NCBI GenBank assembly: GCA_023454395.1
Contig: JAEYFY010000217.1
Coordinates: forward strand, 1-6,479
From: Pseudomonadota bacterium
GTDB lineage: Bacteria; Pseudomonadota; Gammaproteobacteria; Enterobacterales; Enterobacteriaceae
Direction of reading: 5' to 3'
DNA length: 6,479 bases
This document shows, one piece after another, positions 1 to 6,479 of this stretch. The notes under the pieces are model-generated. The model saw only the letters and a program-made list of their open reading frames with translations. It made no database searches and was not told the origin of the DNA. The position numbers were made by a program, and so were the translations under genes. The stretch's first letter is position 1; every line of letters begins with the position of its first letter.

Positions 1-838
1 TTAATTTAATACGCTCTCGTCTTAATTCAGGCGTCAATCTTGGTGTTGCTGATAATAATGCCTGTGTATAAGGATGTTGTGGATTTTCAAAAATTTGAGC
101 TTTTGTTCCTTTTTCTACACAACGCCCCAAATACATTACAATAACTTCATCCGCAATATGCTCAACAACCGAGAGATCATGGGAAATAAAAACATAAGAG
201 AGTCCCATATCTTGTTGTAGATCCATCATCAAATTCAGTACTTGGGCGCGAACTGATACATCCAGCGCAGAAACAGGCTCATCGGCTACTACAATGTCTG
301 GATCAAGCATCAAGCCACGCGCAATAGCAATACGCTGACGTTGACCACCAGAAAACATATGTGGATATCGACTATAATGTTCTGTTTTCAACCCCACTTT
401 AGCCATCATTGATAATACTTTTTCTTTACGCTCAGTGGCATTCAGTGTCGTATTAATCAATAAAGGCTCTTCTAAAATTTGTCCTACTTTTTTACGCGGA
501 TTCAATGATCCATAAGGATTTTGAAACACAATTTGGATCTTTTGGCGACGTAGCTTCTCAGCCGCTTTATCTTTAATTAATAGATTTTGCCCACGATAAG
601 ACAGTTCGCCTGAAGTAGGAACCTCAATCATCGTTAATAATCGACCTAATGTGGATTTACCACATCCTGATTCACCAACAACAGCCAAAGTTTTACCACG
701 TTCTAACTCAAAAGAGACACCATCAAGGGCTTTAACTGTTCTCTCTTTTGAAAAAAGCCCGCCTTTTACGCTGTAGTACTTCGCTAAATTAACCGCTTTT
801 AATAAGGGAGTTGATACATTTGGATTAACTTCAGCCAT
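1..838 (-). CDS. dppF: Dipeptide ABC transporter ATP-binding subunit DppF (3' end cut by window edge)
   Basis: One of the two cytoplasmic ATPases that power dipeptide import through DppBC. The frame reads [20 protein letters not shown] and stays open for 279 codons to the window edge. The E. coli protein is about 334 aa, so roughly the last 55 residues, including most of the C-terminal oligopeptide-transporter extension, lie outside. ABC motifs are complete: Walker A GESGCGKS at residues 55-62, Q-loop Gln106, signature FSGGQ at 162-166, Walker B ending in D186-E187, D-loop SALD at 190-193 and H-loop His220. The start at 838 is chosen because AGGGAG lies 8 nt upstream (847-852) and the N-terminus aligns with DppF. 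This start and its ribosome binding site lie inside the end of dppD, giving an 8-nt overlap that suggests translational coupling. OppF-type paralogues are the main alternative, but the operon context and the close match to E. coli DppF make dppF secure. Confidence 0.96.
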   Translation of the reverse strand, partial: MAEVNPNVSTPLLKAVNLAKYYSVKGGLFSKERTVKALDGVSFELERGKTLAVVGESGCGKSTLGRLLTMIEVPTSGELSYRGQNLLIKDKAAEKLRRQKIQIVFQNPYGSLNPRKKVGQILEEPLLINTTLNATERKEKVLSMMAKVGLKTEHYSRYPHMFSGGQRQRIAIARGLMLDPDIVVADEPVSALDVSVRAQVLNLMMDLQQDMGLSYVFISHDLSVVEHIADEVIVMYLGRCVEKGTKAQIFENPQHPYTQALLSATPRLTPELRRERIKL

Positions 839-1814
839 GGGTAGGTCTCCCTGCATTATCTAACGGTGTATGACATTTCACACGATGCGTTCCTAGTTCT
901 CTTAATTCAGGCTCTATCTTATAACATTCATCATGAGCATATGGGCAACGTGGATTGAGTAAGCAACCTGTTGGTCGATCATAGCGTCCTGGTACAACGC
1001 CCGGTAACGATGCTAATCGCGCTTTATTACTCGCGAACTCAGGAAGCGCTCTTAATAATGCTTGAGTATAAGGATGGCGAGGCGCTTTAAAAATTTCTGA
1101 TGCTTTTCCAGATTCCACCACTTGCCCCGCATACATCACAATAATGGTGTCTGCGGCTTCTGCCACTAATGCTAGATCATGAGTGATCAACACTAGCGCC
1201 ATATTTTCTTGTTTTTGTAAATCGAGCAAAAGCTCTATGATCTGAGCCTGAATAGTTACATCCAGTGCAGTGGTTGGTTCATCTGCAATTAATAATTTAG
1301 GGCGACAAGCGATCGCCATTGCGATCATCACACGCTGGCTCATTCCTCCTGAAAGCTGGTGTGGATAAACATCTAAGCGAGAAGCTGGATCAGGAATACC
1401 CACCAGCGTTAAAAGATCGATAGCACGTTGTTTACGTGTTTTACGACTTCCTCCTTGATGGACTTTTAACGCTTCCATAATTTGATAGCCAACCGTAAAA
1501 CAAGGATTCAAGCTTGTCATTGGATCTTGGAAAATCATCGCAACATCAGCACCGACTAAATTGCGTCGCTCTGATTCAGAGATTTTCATCAGATCTCTAC
1601 CATCAAAATAAAGCTCTTGTGCGCTTACTCGTCCGGGAAAATCAATAAGCCCCATAATCGCTAATGAGCTGACTGATTTACCTGAACCTGATTCCCCTAC
1701 GATCCCGACAACTTGCCCTTCTTCAACTTGATAGCTAATTCGGTCTACCGCTTTAAACGGAGTATCTTCATCACCGAAGTGAACAGATAATTGATTTATA
1801 TTTAGTAATGCCAT
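831..1814 (-). CDS. dppD: Dipeptide ABC transporter ATP-binding subunit DppD
   Basis: Cytoplasmic ATPase partner of DppF in the dipeptide importer; 327 aa, the E. coli DppD length. Visible motifs are Walker A GESGSGKS at residues 40-47, Q-loop Gln96, signature LSGGM at 154-158 (a Met replaces the usual Gln, as in other DppD/OppD proteins), Walker B ending in D178-E179, D-loop TALD at 182-185 and H-loop His212. The C-terminal oligopeptide/dipeptide-transporter extension (about 245-327) holds four cysteines, C284, C290, C297 and C314. From family knowledge this arrangement can ligate a [4Fe-4S] cluster in DppD-type ATPases; that a cluster forms here is inference. The ATG at 1814 is preceded by GGAG (1822-1825) with 7-nt spacing and lies 12 nt after the dppC stop. 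Its 3' end overlaps the dppF start by 8 nt. No frameshift or missing residue is seen. Confidence 0.97.
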   Translation of the reverse strand: MALLNINQLSVHFGDEDTPFKAVDRISYQVEEGQVVGIVGESGSGKSVSSLAIMGLIDFPGRVSAQELYFDGRDLMKISESERRNLVGADVAMIFQDPMTSLNPCFTVGYQIMEALKVHQGGSRKTRKQRAIDLLTLVGIPDPASRLDVYPHQLSGGMSQRVMIAMAIACRPKLLIADEPTTALDVTIQAQIIELLLDLQKQENMALVLITHDLALVAEAADTIIVMYAGQVVESGKASEIFKAPRHPYTQALLRALPEFASNKARLASLPGVVPGRYDRPTGCLLNPRCPYAHDECYKIEPELRELGTHRVKCHTPLDNAGRPTHG

Positions 1815-1826
1815 GTTCTTACTCCG

Positions 1827-2729
1827 TTACTGCTTTAATTTCGGATCAAGCGCATCTCGTAAACCATCACCCATTAAGTTAAAGGCTAATACGGTAAACA
1901 AAATTGCCAAACCAGGAAACGTCACAACCCACCATGCACTTTGTGTAAACTGCAACACATCAGATAACATGGTTCCCCATTCAGGTGTTGGTGGTTGCGC
2001 GCCCATACCCAAAAAGCCCAATGCAGCCATATCTAAGATTGCATTAGAAAAGCCTAAAGAGGCTTGAACAATTAAAGGTGCAAGACAGTTAGGTAAGATA
2101 TTGATAAACATCTGACGCAGTGAACCCGCGCCCGCGACACGAGAGGCAATCACATAATCGCGATTAACTTCAATTAAAACAGCAGCACGAGTCAATCGAA
2201 CATAATGTGGTAAGGCAACAAAAGTTAACGCAATAGAAGCATTAACAATAGAAGGACCAAAAATAGCCACCAAGACTAACGCTAATAATAAACTTGGTAA
2301 TGCCAGCATAATATCAACGACACGCATAATGCCGATATCCACCAGCCCACCAAAATAGCCAGCTGCCAGCCCTAGAATAATTCCTAAGATAAGTGATAAC
2401 ACGACAACAATACATCCCACCAATAATGAAAGGCGAGCGCCAAACATTAAGCGAGAAAGAATATCGCGACCAACATCATCAGTACCTAGAATAAATTGCC
2501 AGCTTCCCCCTTCTTGCCAAACAGGAGGTGCTAATAAGAAATCACGAAATTGCTCATTAGGGGCATGAGGTGCAAGAAAACCTGCCAGTAATGCAATAAG
2601 CAACATAATTACAATATAGATTAACCCAACAACGGCACCTTTATTTTGTTTAAAGTAGTGCCAAAATTCTTGGAAGGGCGTCATGGGAGCCGGTGCACTG
2701 ATGACCGGTGTTACTTTATTTTCAGTCAT
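1827..2729 (-). CDS. dppC: Dipeptide ABC transporter inner-membrane permease DppC
   Basis: Second membrane subunit of the dipeptide channel, pairing with DppB; 300 aa, as in E. coli. The N-terminal cytoplasmic tail is followed by a hydrophobic helix at about residues 32-54, a periplasmic loop that includes the family motif LGTDDVGRDILSR (81-93), then helices at about 99-124, 139-158, 163-180, 213-238 and 268-288. The EAA-type loop that docks the ATPases is visible at about 189-214 (NRDYVIASRVAGAGSLRQMF). Start choice: ATG at 2729 has AAGGA at 2737-2741 with 7-nt spacing, and this Shine-Dalgarno overlaps the dppB stop codon (2740-2742). That places dppC 10 nt after dppB and suggests coupled translation. 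An upstream ATG (2734-2736) is out of frame. The product belongs to the binding-protein-dependent transport inner-membrane family (BPD_transp_1, with the N-terminal OppC-type extension). Confidence 0.97.
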   Translation of the reverse strand: MTENKVTPVISAPAPMTPFQEFWHYFKQNKGAVVGLIYIVIMLLIALLAGFLAPHAPNEQFRDFLLAPPVWQEGGSWQFILGTDDVGRDILSRLMFGARLSLLVGCIVVVLSLILGIILGLAAGYFGGLVDIGIMRVVDIMLALPSLLLALVLVAIFGPSIVNASIALTFVALPHYVRLTRAAVLIEVNRDYVIASRVAGAGSLRQMFINILPNCLAPLIVQASLGFSNAILDMAALGFLGMGAQPPTPEWGTMLSDVLQFTQSAWWVVTFPGLAILFTVLAFNLMGDGLRDALDPKLKQ

Positions 2730-2739
2730 TATGCATTCC

Positions 2740-3759
2740 TTATTTTTTATGGCGAATACGAGGATTCACAATGCCATAAAGAACATCAACCAACAGATTG
2801 ACAAAGATAATCATCGTTGCAATTAAGAGCACACCACCCTGAACAACGGGATAATCGCGTCGTTGTAAGGCATCAATCAACCAGCGTCCTAATCCCGGCC
2901 ATGAGAAAATAGTTTCAGTTAAGATTGCACCCGCCAGCATTGTTCCAACTTGTAATCCAATAACGGTGACAACAGGCAACATTGCATTGCGTAATGCGTG
3001 GATAAGAATAACGCGAGCACGGCTTAAACCTTTTGCTCTAGCAGTACGAATATAATCTTCGCCTAATACTTCAAGCATCGAAGAACGCGTCATACGCACG
3101 ATAACAGCTAAAGGAATGGTTCCTAATACAATGGCAGGTAAAATGATGTGATGAACCGCATCTAAGAAATCCCCTTCCTCACCCCAAACAAAGGTATCAA
3201 TAAGCATAAATCCAGTGAGTGGATTACTGTCATCTAAAAAGACACTATCAGCCAGACGCCCTGATACAGGAGTTAAGTCTAATTTCACAGACACTAACAT
3301 GATAAGCATAATTCCCCACCAGAAGATTGGCATGGAATAGCCCGCTAATGACACACTAATTGCCGTGTGATCAAAGATAGAACCACGTTTTACCGCAGCC
3401 AGAACGCCAACAGGGATCCCAACCGAAACCGCAAAAATCATGGCGCAAACGCCAAGTTCTAAAGTGGCTTTAAAGCGAGGTAAAAATTCATCCCATACAG
3501 GAATGCGGCTTTTTAATGAGATACCTAAATCACCATGTAAAATGCCATTTAGGTAATTGATATATTGTTGCCATAAAGGCTTATCCAGCCCCAACTCAGC
3601 CATTAAATAGGCATGTCGCTCTGGAGAGAGTCCACGCTCACCCGCCATAATCATTACCGGATCACCGGGAATAAGATGAACGAAAATAAACGTCAGTAAT
3701 GTAATTCCGATAAACGTAGGGATCACAAGTCCCAAACGTTGAAGGATAAATTGCAGCAT
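2740..3759 (-). CDS. dppB: Dipeptide ABC transporter inner-membrane permease DppB
   Basis: First membrane subunit of the dipeptide channel; 339 aa, identical in length to E. coli DppB. Hydrophobic segments appear at about residues 9-30, 100-121, 134-157, 204-222, 258-283 and 305-330, with a large periplasmic region between the first two and the family signature HLIPGDP at 28-34. The EAA-like cytoplasmic loop that contacts the ATPases is EDYIRTARAKGL at 234-245. ATG at 3759 gives the N-terminus MLQFILQRLGLVIP, as in DppB. Its ribosome binding site is weak: an AGGA sits only 1 nt from the ATG, and a purine run AAAAGAG (3769-3775) lies about 9 nt upstream. A 166-nt gap with two hairpins separates it from dppA, whereas dppC follows after 10 nt. 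Weak initiation plus gap structure fits lower output than DppA (inference). Confidence 0.97.
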   Translation of the reverse strand: MLQFILQRLGLVIPTFIGITLLTFIFVHLIPGDPVMIMAGERGLSPERHAYLMAELGLDKPLWQQYINYLNGILHGDLGISLKSRIPVWDEFLPRFKATLELGVCAMIFAVSVGIPVGVLAAVKRGSIFDHTAISVSLAGYSMPIFWWGIMLIMLVSVKLDLTPVSGRLADSVFLDDSNPLTGFMLIDTFVWGEEGDFLDAVHHIILPAIVLGTIPLAVIVRMTRSSMLEVLGEDYIRTARAKGLSRARVILIHALRNAMLPVVTVIGLQVGTMLAGAILTETIFSWPGLGRWLIDALQRRDYPVVQGGVLLIATMIIFVNLLVDVLYGIVNPRIRHKK

Positions 3760-3794
3760 ATCCTAATTCTCTTTTCAAACATCAGCTAAAAGAT

Positions 3795-3830
3795 AGCGCT
3801 GATAAATCAGGGGAGAAAGTCCCCTGCGCT
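3795..3830 (-). other. Intercistronic stem-loop downstream of dppB-proximal gap half
   Basis: In the dppA-dppB gap, CAGGGGA (3808-3814) and TCCCCTG (3820-3826) form a perfect 7-bp, GC-rich stem with a 5-nt loop. AGCG (3795-3798) and CGCT (3827-3830) can extend it as an outer stem across a 9-nt bulge. In the minus-strand mRNA the inner stem is followed by ATTTATC, a poor U-tract, so it is more likely a partial attenuator or an RNA-end protector than a full terminator. It starts about 35 nt before the dppB start codon. Structure is seen in the sequence; role is inferred. Confidence 0.5.
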
Positions 3831-3865
3831 CACAGTGTACTGAATGTATTCGTTATTATTGAATA

Positions 3866-3893
3866 ACGGTGTCTTTCATAAAAAAGACACCGT
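3866..3893 (-). other. Intercistronic 11-bp stem-loop just after dppA
   Basis: ACGGTGTCTTT (3866-3876) and AAAGACACCGT (3883-3893) form a perfect 11-bp stem with a 6-nt loop, starting about 33 nt after the dppA stop codon. In the mRNA sense the stem is followed by TATTCAATAATAACG, which is not a clear U-tract. The likely role is to block 3' exonucleases or cause partial termination, so that DppA outnumbers the membrane complex. In E. coli the same gap carries structured repeat DNA given a similar role. No REP-type consensus is recognised here. Confidence 0.6.
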
Positions 3894-3925
3894 ACTTAAA
3901 GCAACCCAACGATTAGGTATTGCTA

Positions 3926-5536
3926 TTATTTAAGAGAGACATTCTCGAAGTGATGTTTGCCTAATGGATCAACCACATAGTTTTCTACTTTTTTACTCAC
4001 TGGCTCATAAACAGTCGAGTGAGCAATAATCAGAGCAGGTGCTTGATCATGCATAACAACTTGGGCTTGTTTGTAAAGTTCAACACGCTTTTCATGATCG
4101 GCGGCAACTCGTGCAGGCTGGATCAGATCTTCAAATGGCTTATAGCACCATTTTGAATAGTTCGATCCTTGCTCTTTTGCTGCACAACTAAATAGCGTAG
4201 CGAAGAAGTTATCTGGGTCCCCGTTATCACCAGTCCAACCCATCATGACTGCTTGGTGTTCGCCAGATTTAGCACGCTTGAGATATTCGCCCCACTCGTA
4301 ACTTACAATTTTGGTTTTAACACCAATTTTTTCCCAATCCGCTTGTATCATCTCAGCCATACGGCGGGCATTTGGATTATAAGGACGCTGTACTGGCATT
4401 GCCCATAAATCGATAGTAAAACCATCTGCAAGACCAGCTTCTTTTAGCAGTGCTTTCGCTTTTTCAGGATTATATTCATAATCAACGACGTCATCGTTAT
4501 AGCCCCACATTGTAGGAGGGATGAGGTTTTTCGCCTTCTGACCTGCACCTTGATAAACCGCTTCAATAATGGCGTCTTTATTTACCGCCATACTTAATGC
4601 TTGGCGAACTTTTTGGTTATCCAGTGGTTTTTTCTCAACGTTAAAAGAGATATAACCCACATTTAAGCCTGGTTGTTCTAACAGATTGATATCGCTATTT
4701 TGTTTCATCTTCGCAATATCAGCAGGATTAGGGAAAGGCATTGCCTGACACTCACCTTTTTGCAGTTTTGCATATCGTACAGAGGCATCAGGTGTAATAG
4801 AGAAGACTAAACGGTCAATATCTGGTTTTTTACCCCAATATTGGTCGTTAGCTTTATAAAGAATACGAGAATCTTTTTGATATTGCTGTAATTGAAAAGG
4901 TCCTGTGCCGATAGGATCGAGATCCACTTTCTCAGGTGTACCTGCTTTCATCATATTATCCGCATATTCAGCAGATAATATGGATGCAAAGTCCATTGCC
5001 ATATCAGCAATAAAAGGTGCTTCTGAACGAGTTAAAACAAAACGAACGGTATGATCATCAACTTTCTCGATTTTCTCGATCATGTTGTTCATATCCATAC
5101 CAGAGAAGTATTCATAACTTCCGCCAGAGACTTTATGGTAAGGATGTTTGGGGTCCATCTGACGCATAAACGTATACATCACGTCATCCGCATTAAATTC
5201 ACGCGTTGGCTTAAAGGTTTTACTGCTATGCCAATTCACGCCTTTACGCAAATGGAAGGTATACACTTTGCCATCATCGCTTACATCCCAGCTTTCAGCT
5301 AAGCCCGGAATAATTTCTGTTGTACCCAGTTTAAATTCAACTAAACGGTTATAGATAGGCACTGAACTTGCGTCATAAGTTGTTCCAGAGGTAAATAACT
5401 GAGGGTTAAATCCTTCAGGTGAACCTTCAGAGCAATACACCAATGTTTTCGCCTGTACACCCGCAGAAACAGCGAGTGCGAGCAATCCAATAGTCGCGGT
5501 CAAAATTCCTGTCTGTTTTTTGGAGCTTTTCATCAT
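3926..5536 (-). CDS. dppA: Periplasmic dipeptide-binding protein DppA
   Basis: Soluble periplasmic receptor that delivers dipeptides to DppBCDF; in E. coli it also serves dipeptide chemotaxis with Tap and heme uptake. The product is 536 aa. A Sec signal peptide is plain: basic MMKSSKK, a hydrophobic core, then VQA|KTLVYC, with cleavage after Ala29, leaving 507 aa as in mature E. coli DppA. The rest is an SBP_bac_5 (family 5 extracellular solute-binding) fold. With the 29-residue offset, the residues I recall as ligand contacts in E. coli are all present: Asp437 (mature 408), Arg384 (355) and Trp415 (386). The disulfide cysteines C35/C263 and C451/C464 are kept too. Two adjacent ATGs exist; the second (5533) is better spaced from GGAG, so the protein may be one residue shorter. 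The leader carries a CA-rich element suited to GcvB repression. Identity as DppA rather than OppA, MppA or a heme-binding homologue is well supported. Confidence 0.98.
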   Translation of the reverse strand: MMKSSKKQTGILTATIGLLALAVSAGVQAKTLVYCSEGSPEGFNPQLFTSGTTYDASSVPIYNRLVEFKLGTTEIIPGLAESWDVSDDGKVYTFHLRKGVNWHSSKTFKPTREFNADDVMYTFMRQMDPKHPYHKVSGGSYEYFSGMDMNNMIEKIEKVDDHTVRFVLTRSEAPFIADMAMDFASILSAEYADNMMKAGTPEKVDLDPIGTGPFQLQQYQKDSRILYKANDQYWGKKPDIDRLVFSITPDASVRYAKLQKGECQAMPFPNPADIAKMKQNSDINLLEQPGLNVGYISFNVEKKPLDNQKVRQALSMAVNKDAIIEAVYQGAGQKAKNLIPPTMWGYNDDVVDYEYNPEKAKALLKEAGLADGFTIDLWAMPVQRPYNPNARRMAEMIQADWEKIGVKTKIVSYEWGEYLKRAKSGEHQAVMMGWTGDNGDPDNFFATLFSCAAKEQGSNYSKWCYKPFEDLIQPARVAADHEKRVELYKQAQVVMHDQAPALIIAHSTVYEPVSKKVENYVVDPLGKHHFENVSLK

Positions 5537-5544
5537 TACTCTCC
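5533..5544 (-). promoter_or_regulatory. dppA ribosome binding site and double start codon
   Basis: The mRNA reads GGAGAGTAATGATG. GGAG (5541-5544) lies 4 nt before the ATG at 5536 and 7 nt before the ATG at 5533. The second ATG has the more usual spacing, so initiation probably favours it or uses both. The signal peptide is intact either way. Confidence 0.65.
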
Positions 5545-5548
5545 GAAA

Positions 5549-5567
5549 TTGTTCTGTTGTGTTTTGG
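5549..5567 (-). promoter_or_regulatory. CA-rich GcvB-type sRNA target in dppA leader
   Basis: Immediately upstream of the Shine-Dalgarno the mRNA reads CCAAAACACAACAGAACAA, with no U and only one G in 19 nt, and contains the CACAACA core. In E. coli and Salmonella the GU-rich R1 region of GcvB pairs with this type of element in dppA and oppA leaders and represses translation. The position, about 13-31 nt before the start codon, fits that mechanism. The element is seen; its function is inferred from the family, and the gcvB gene is not in this window. Confidence 0.65.
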
Positions 5568-5583
5568 TTTCCTATTTAAAAAC

Positions 5584-5630
5584 GGAATACCTTTTTATTT
5601 TGTCATTGTTCAATTAACCAACTGTATTCC
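5584..5630 (-). repeat. Inverted repeat in dppA leader
   Basis: GGAATAC (5584-5590) and GTATTCC (5624-5630) are perfect 7-nt inverted arms separated by 33 nt of very AT-rich sequence. In a long leader transcript they could close a large loop upstream of the GcvB-like element. The outer arm lies in the spacer of the second candidate promoter. With arms this short, chance is possible. Confidence 0.3.
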
Positions 5631-5640
5631 CTTACGTCAA
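5612..5640 (-). promoter_or_regulatory. Candidate proximal dppA promoter
   Basis: On the minus strand, TTGACG (5635-5640) matches five of six bases of the -35 consensus. After a 17-nt spacer comes TTAATT (5612-5617), a weak -10 preceded by TGG, which fits an extended -10 (TGn). Transcription would begin near 5605, giving a leader of about 70 nt that still contains the CA-rich element. Prediction from sequence only. Confidence 0.4.
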
Positions 5641-5712
5641 TAAGGTGTTAGAAGGTAAAAAGAACAAGTTATAAACACAAATGAAACGAATATCGAACAA
5701 ACACAGAATAAA

Positions 5713-5742
5713 AAAATAAGTCTCTGACCAATATCTAGTCAA
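5713..5742 (-). promoter_or_regulatory. Candidate distal dppA promoter
   Basis: On the minus strand, TTGACT (5737-5742) is a five-of-six -35 match, followed after 18 nt by TATTTT (5713-5718), a four-of-six -10 match. Start near 5706 would give a leader of about 170 nt, close to the roughly 165-nt dppA leader that I recall for E. coli. This positional agreement is the main support. Confidence 0.42.
5725..5741. promoter_or_regulatory. Imperfect palindrome overlapping distal -35, possible operator
   Basis: TGACCAATATCTAGTCA is a 17-bp dyad with outer TGAC/GTCA arms and one further inner A/T pair (5 of 8 positions symmetric). It spans most of the -35 hexamer of the distal candidate promoter and part of its spacer, where a bound repressor would block RNA polymerase. 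I cannot assign it to a known regulator. Confidence 0.25.
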
Positions 5743-5749
5743 TAAAACC

Positions 5750-6360
5750 ACACATTAAGAAATCCTTAAGTGAAATGACTGTTTTAAAAAAAGCCATAAT
5801 TTGTGATTAACCGCTTAAATATTGAACGAATATTTTGAAATGAAACAAAGAACTTGGTGCTTTATTCTGTTATGGAAGAAAAATAATTACCTTGCTAGAG
5901 GATCCTGATTTTAGTTTTAATCAGGCAAATAGAGTGAAAAGTATCAATTTTTAGCTCTTAACAAATCACTTAACTAGATAAGCCGATTAGATTCAGTCTG
6001 TTATTAATGATTTTCATGCTTTTATAGTGAAAAATTTATGTTCGTTCAACATTCTCAGACGTTCCATCCTCAATAAAAAAAGAGTTGAACAAAAAACTGA
6101 GCGGTTTCTTTAGATTATTAGTAGGGCTTTTATAAAATCATTGAAGGATAAAATAACTTTATTGAGCAGGCTAAATCCAAAGCTATTTCTAGCCAATATT
6201 TCTCTTAATTTGGAAAATATTTCCATGGTCCTCTGTTTCTGACCAGAATGGGAATTTGGAATGCAAGATAGAGATGAGATAGAAGTAAGATGATCGAGAG
6301 GAAACACCCTTTATGGCGAAATCAAAAAATAAGCACAAGGTGTTTTGGTAACGCTAAAAC
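5750..6360. other. AT-rich intergenic stretch with no convincing gene
   Basis: Between the dppA control region and the tRNA terminator I see no reading frame with a credible ribosome binding site, recognisable product or coding texture. The longest frame (6110-6307, minus, 65 codons) starts at GTG with no spaced Shine-Dalgarno. The stretch holds scattered short dyads, such as AAATATT-GAACG-AATATTT (5817-5835), CCTGATT/AATCAGG (5904-5925) and GTTCAAC/GTTGAAC (6044-6050, 6084-6090), none with a terminator-like T run. It may be a decayed gene or an old insertion, but no relic is identifiable by eye. Confidence 0.5.
5904..5925. other. 7-bp stem-loop in intergenic DNA
   Basis: CCTGATT (5904-5910) and AATCAGG (5919-5925) are perfect arms with an 8-nt loop. 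Neither strand has a T run after the stem, so this is not a good rho-independent terminator. No adjacent gene explains it. Confidence 0.3.
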
Positions 6361-6364
6361 GACA

Positions 6365-6389
6365 AAACCCCGCTTTAAAAGCGGGGTTT
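6365..6389 (-). terminator. Rho-independent terminator of tRNA-Pro
   Basis: AAACCCCGC (6365-6373) and GCGGGGTTT (6381-6389) form a perfect 9-bp stem with a 7-nt loop. In the minus-strand sense the stem begins 7 nt after the encoded CCA and is followed by TGTCGTTTT, a usable U-rich tail extending the TTT of the stem. It ends the tRNA transcript before the dpp promoter region. The plus-strand reading ends in TTTCTT, so weak bidirectional action is possible. Confidence 0.85.
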
Positions 6390-6396
6390 CTTAATA

Positions 6397-6473
6397 TGGT
6401 CGGCGAGAGAGGATTCGAACCTCCGACCCACTGGTCCCAAACCAGTTGCGCTACCAGGCTGCGCTACTCGCCG
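6397..6473 (-). tRNA. proM: tRNA-Pro, anticodon UGG
   Basis: The minus strand folds into a standard 77-nt tRNA: acceptor CGGCGAG (6467-6473) pairs with CTCGCCG (6401-6407), discriminator A at 6400, and CCA encoded at 6397-6399. The anticodon arm is ACTGG-TTTGGGA-CCAGT with anticodon TGG (6437-6439) and G37 after it; the T arm has GGTTCGAATCC. It reads CCA and, with wobble modification, other proline codons. The sequence is almost identical to E. coli proM as I recall it (one base differs in the D arm), hence the symbol. In E. coli, however, the proline tRNA next to dppA is proK (anticodon CGG). The promoter lies beyond the right edge. Confidence 0.96.
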
Positions 6474-6479
6474 AAAACG

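Noticed and set aside
1813..2067. Plus-strand 84-codon frame opposite dppC
   Set aside because: It is antisense to a complete, well-matched dppC and has no similarity to anything I recognise.
3866..3893. Full rho-independent terminator after dppA
   Set aside because: The stem is strong but the mRNA-sense tail TATTCAATAATAACG lacks a T run, and the downstream genes clearly belong to the same operon.
5051..5302. Plus-strand 83-codon frame opposite dppA
   Set aside because: It is antisense to conserved dppA coding sequence; chance open frame.
5685..5833. Direct repeat AACGAATAT at 5685-5693 and 5825-5833
   Set aside because: A 9-nt repeat is expected by chance in about 900 bp of AT-rich DNA, and the flanks do not match.
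6294..6304. Possible attachment-site copy (CGAGAGGA) of the tRNA 3' region
   Set aside because: Only about 8 nt resemble the tRNA sequence and the match breaks at once; too short for an att site.
6110..6307. 65-codon minus-strand frame between tRNA-Pro and dppA
   Set aside because: It starts at GTG with AAGG directly abutting the start rather than spaced, has no recognisable domain, and its composition looks like translated AT-rich spacer.

Overview
The window carries an almost complete dipeptide ABC-transport operon, dppABCDF, encoded on the minus strand (promoter end on the right, dppF cut by the left edge), followed by about 860 bp of AT-rich intergenic DNA and a minus-strand proline tRNA gene at the right edge. 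All five proteins match, as recalled from memory, the E. coli Dpp proteins in length and motifs (DppB 339 aa, DppC 300 aa, DppD 327 aa, mature DppA 507 aa). The DNA is clearly AT-richer than E. coli. That, together with the protein similarity and the dpp/tRNA-Pro neighbourhood, suggests a low-GC member of the Enterobacterales, most likely Morganellaceae of the Proteus/Providencia type. The genus is an inference.

Layout from right to left, which is the direction of transcription: tRNA-Pro(UGG) with encoded CCA (6397-6473); its rho-independent terminator (6365-6389); an AT-rich stretch with no convincing gene (about 5750-6360); candidate dppA promoters (5713-5742 and 5612-5640) and a leader with a CA-rich element typical of GcvB small-RNA targets (5549-5567); dppA (3926-5536); a 166-nt gap with two stem-loops (3795-3893); then tightly packed dppB, dppC, dppD and dppF with gaps of 10 and 12 nt and finally an 8-nt overlap.

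Together the genes build one importer. DppA captures dipeptides in the periplasm, DppB and DppC form the inner-membrane channel, and DppD and DppF are the two ATPases. The gap hairpins between dppA and dppB fit the usual need for far more binding protein than membrane complex. I see no defence system, mobile element, CRISPR array or new gene cluster. The points worth a second look are regulatory (GcvB-like site, tandem promoters with an inverted repeat, intercistronic hairpins) and genomic (a UGG proline tRNA where E. coli has the CGG one, with a gene-free gap at its 3' end).
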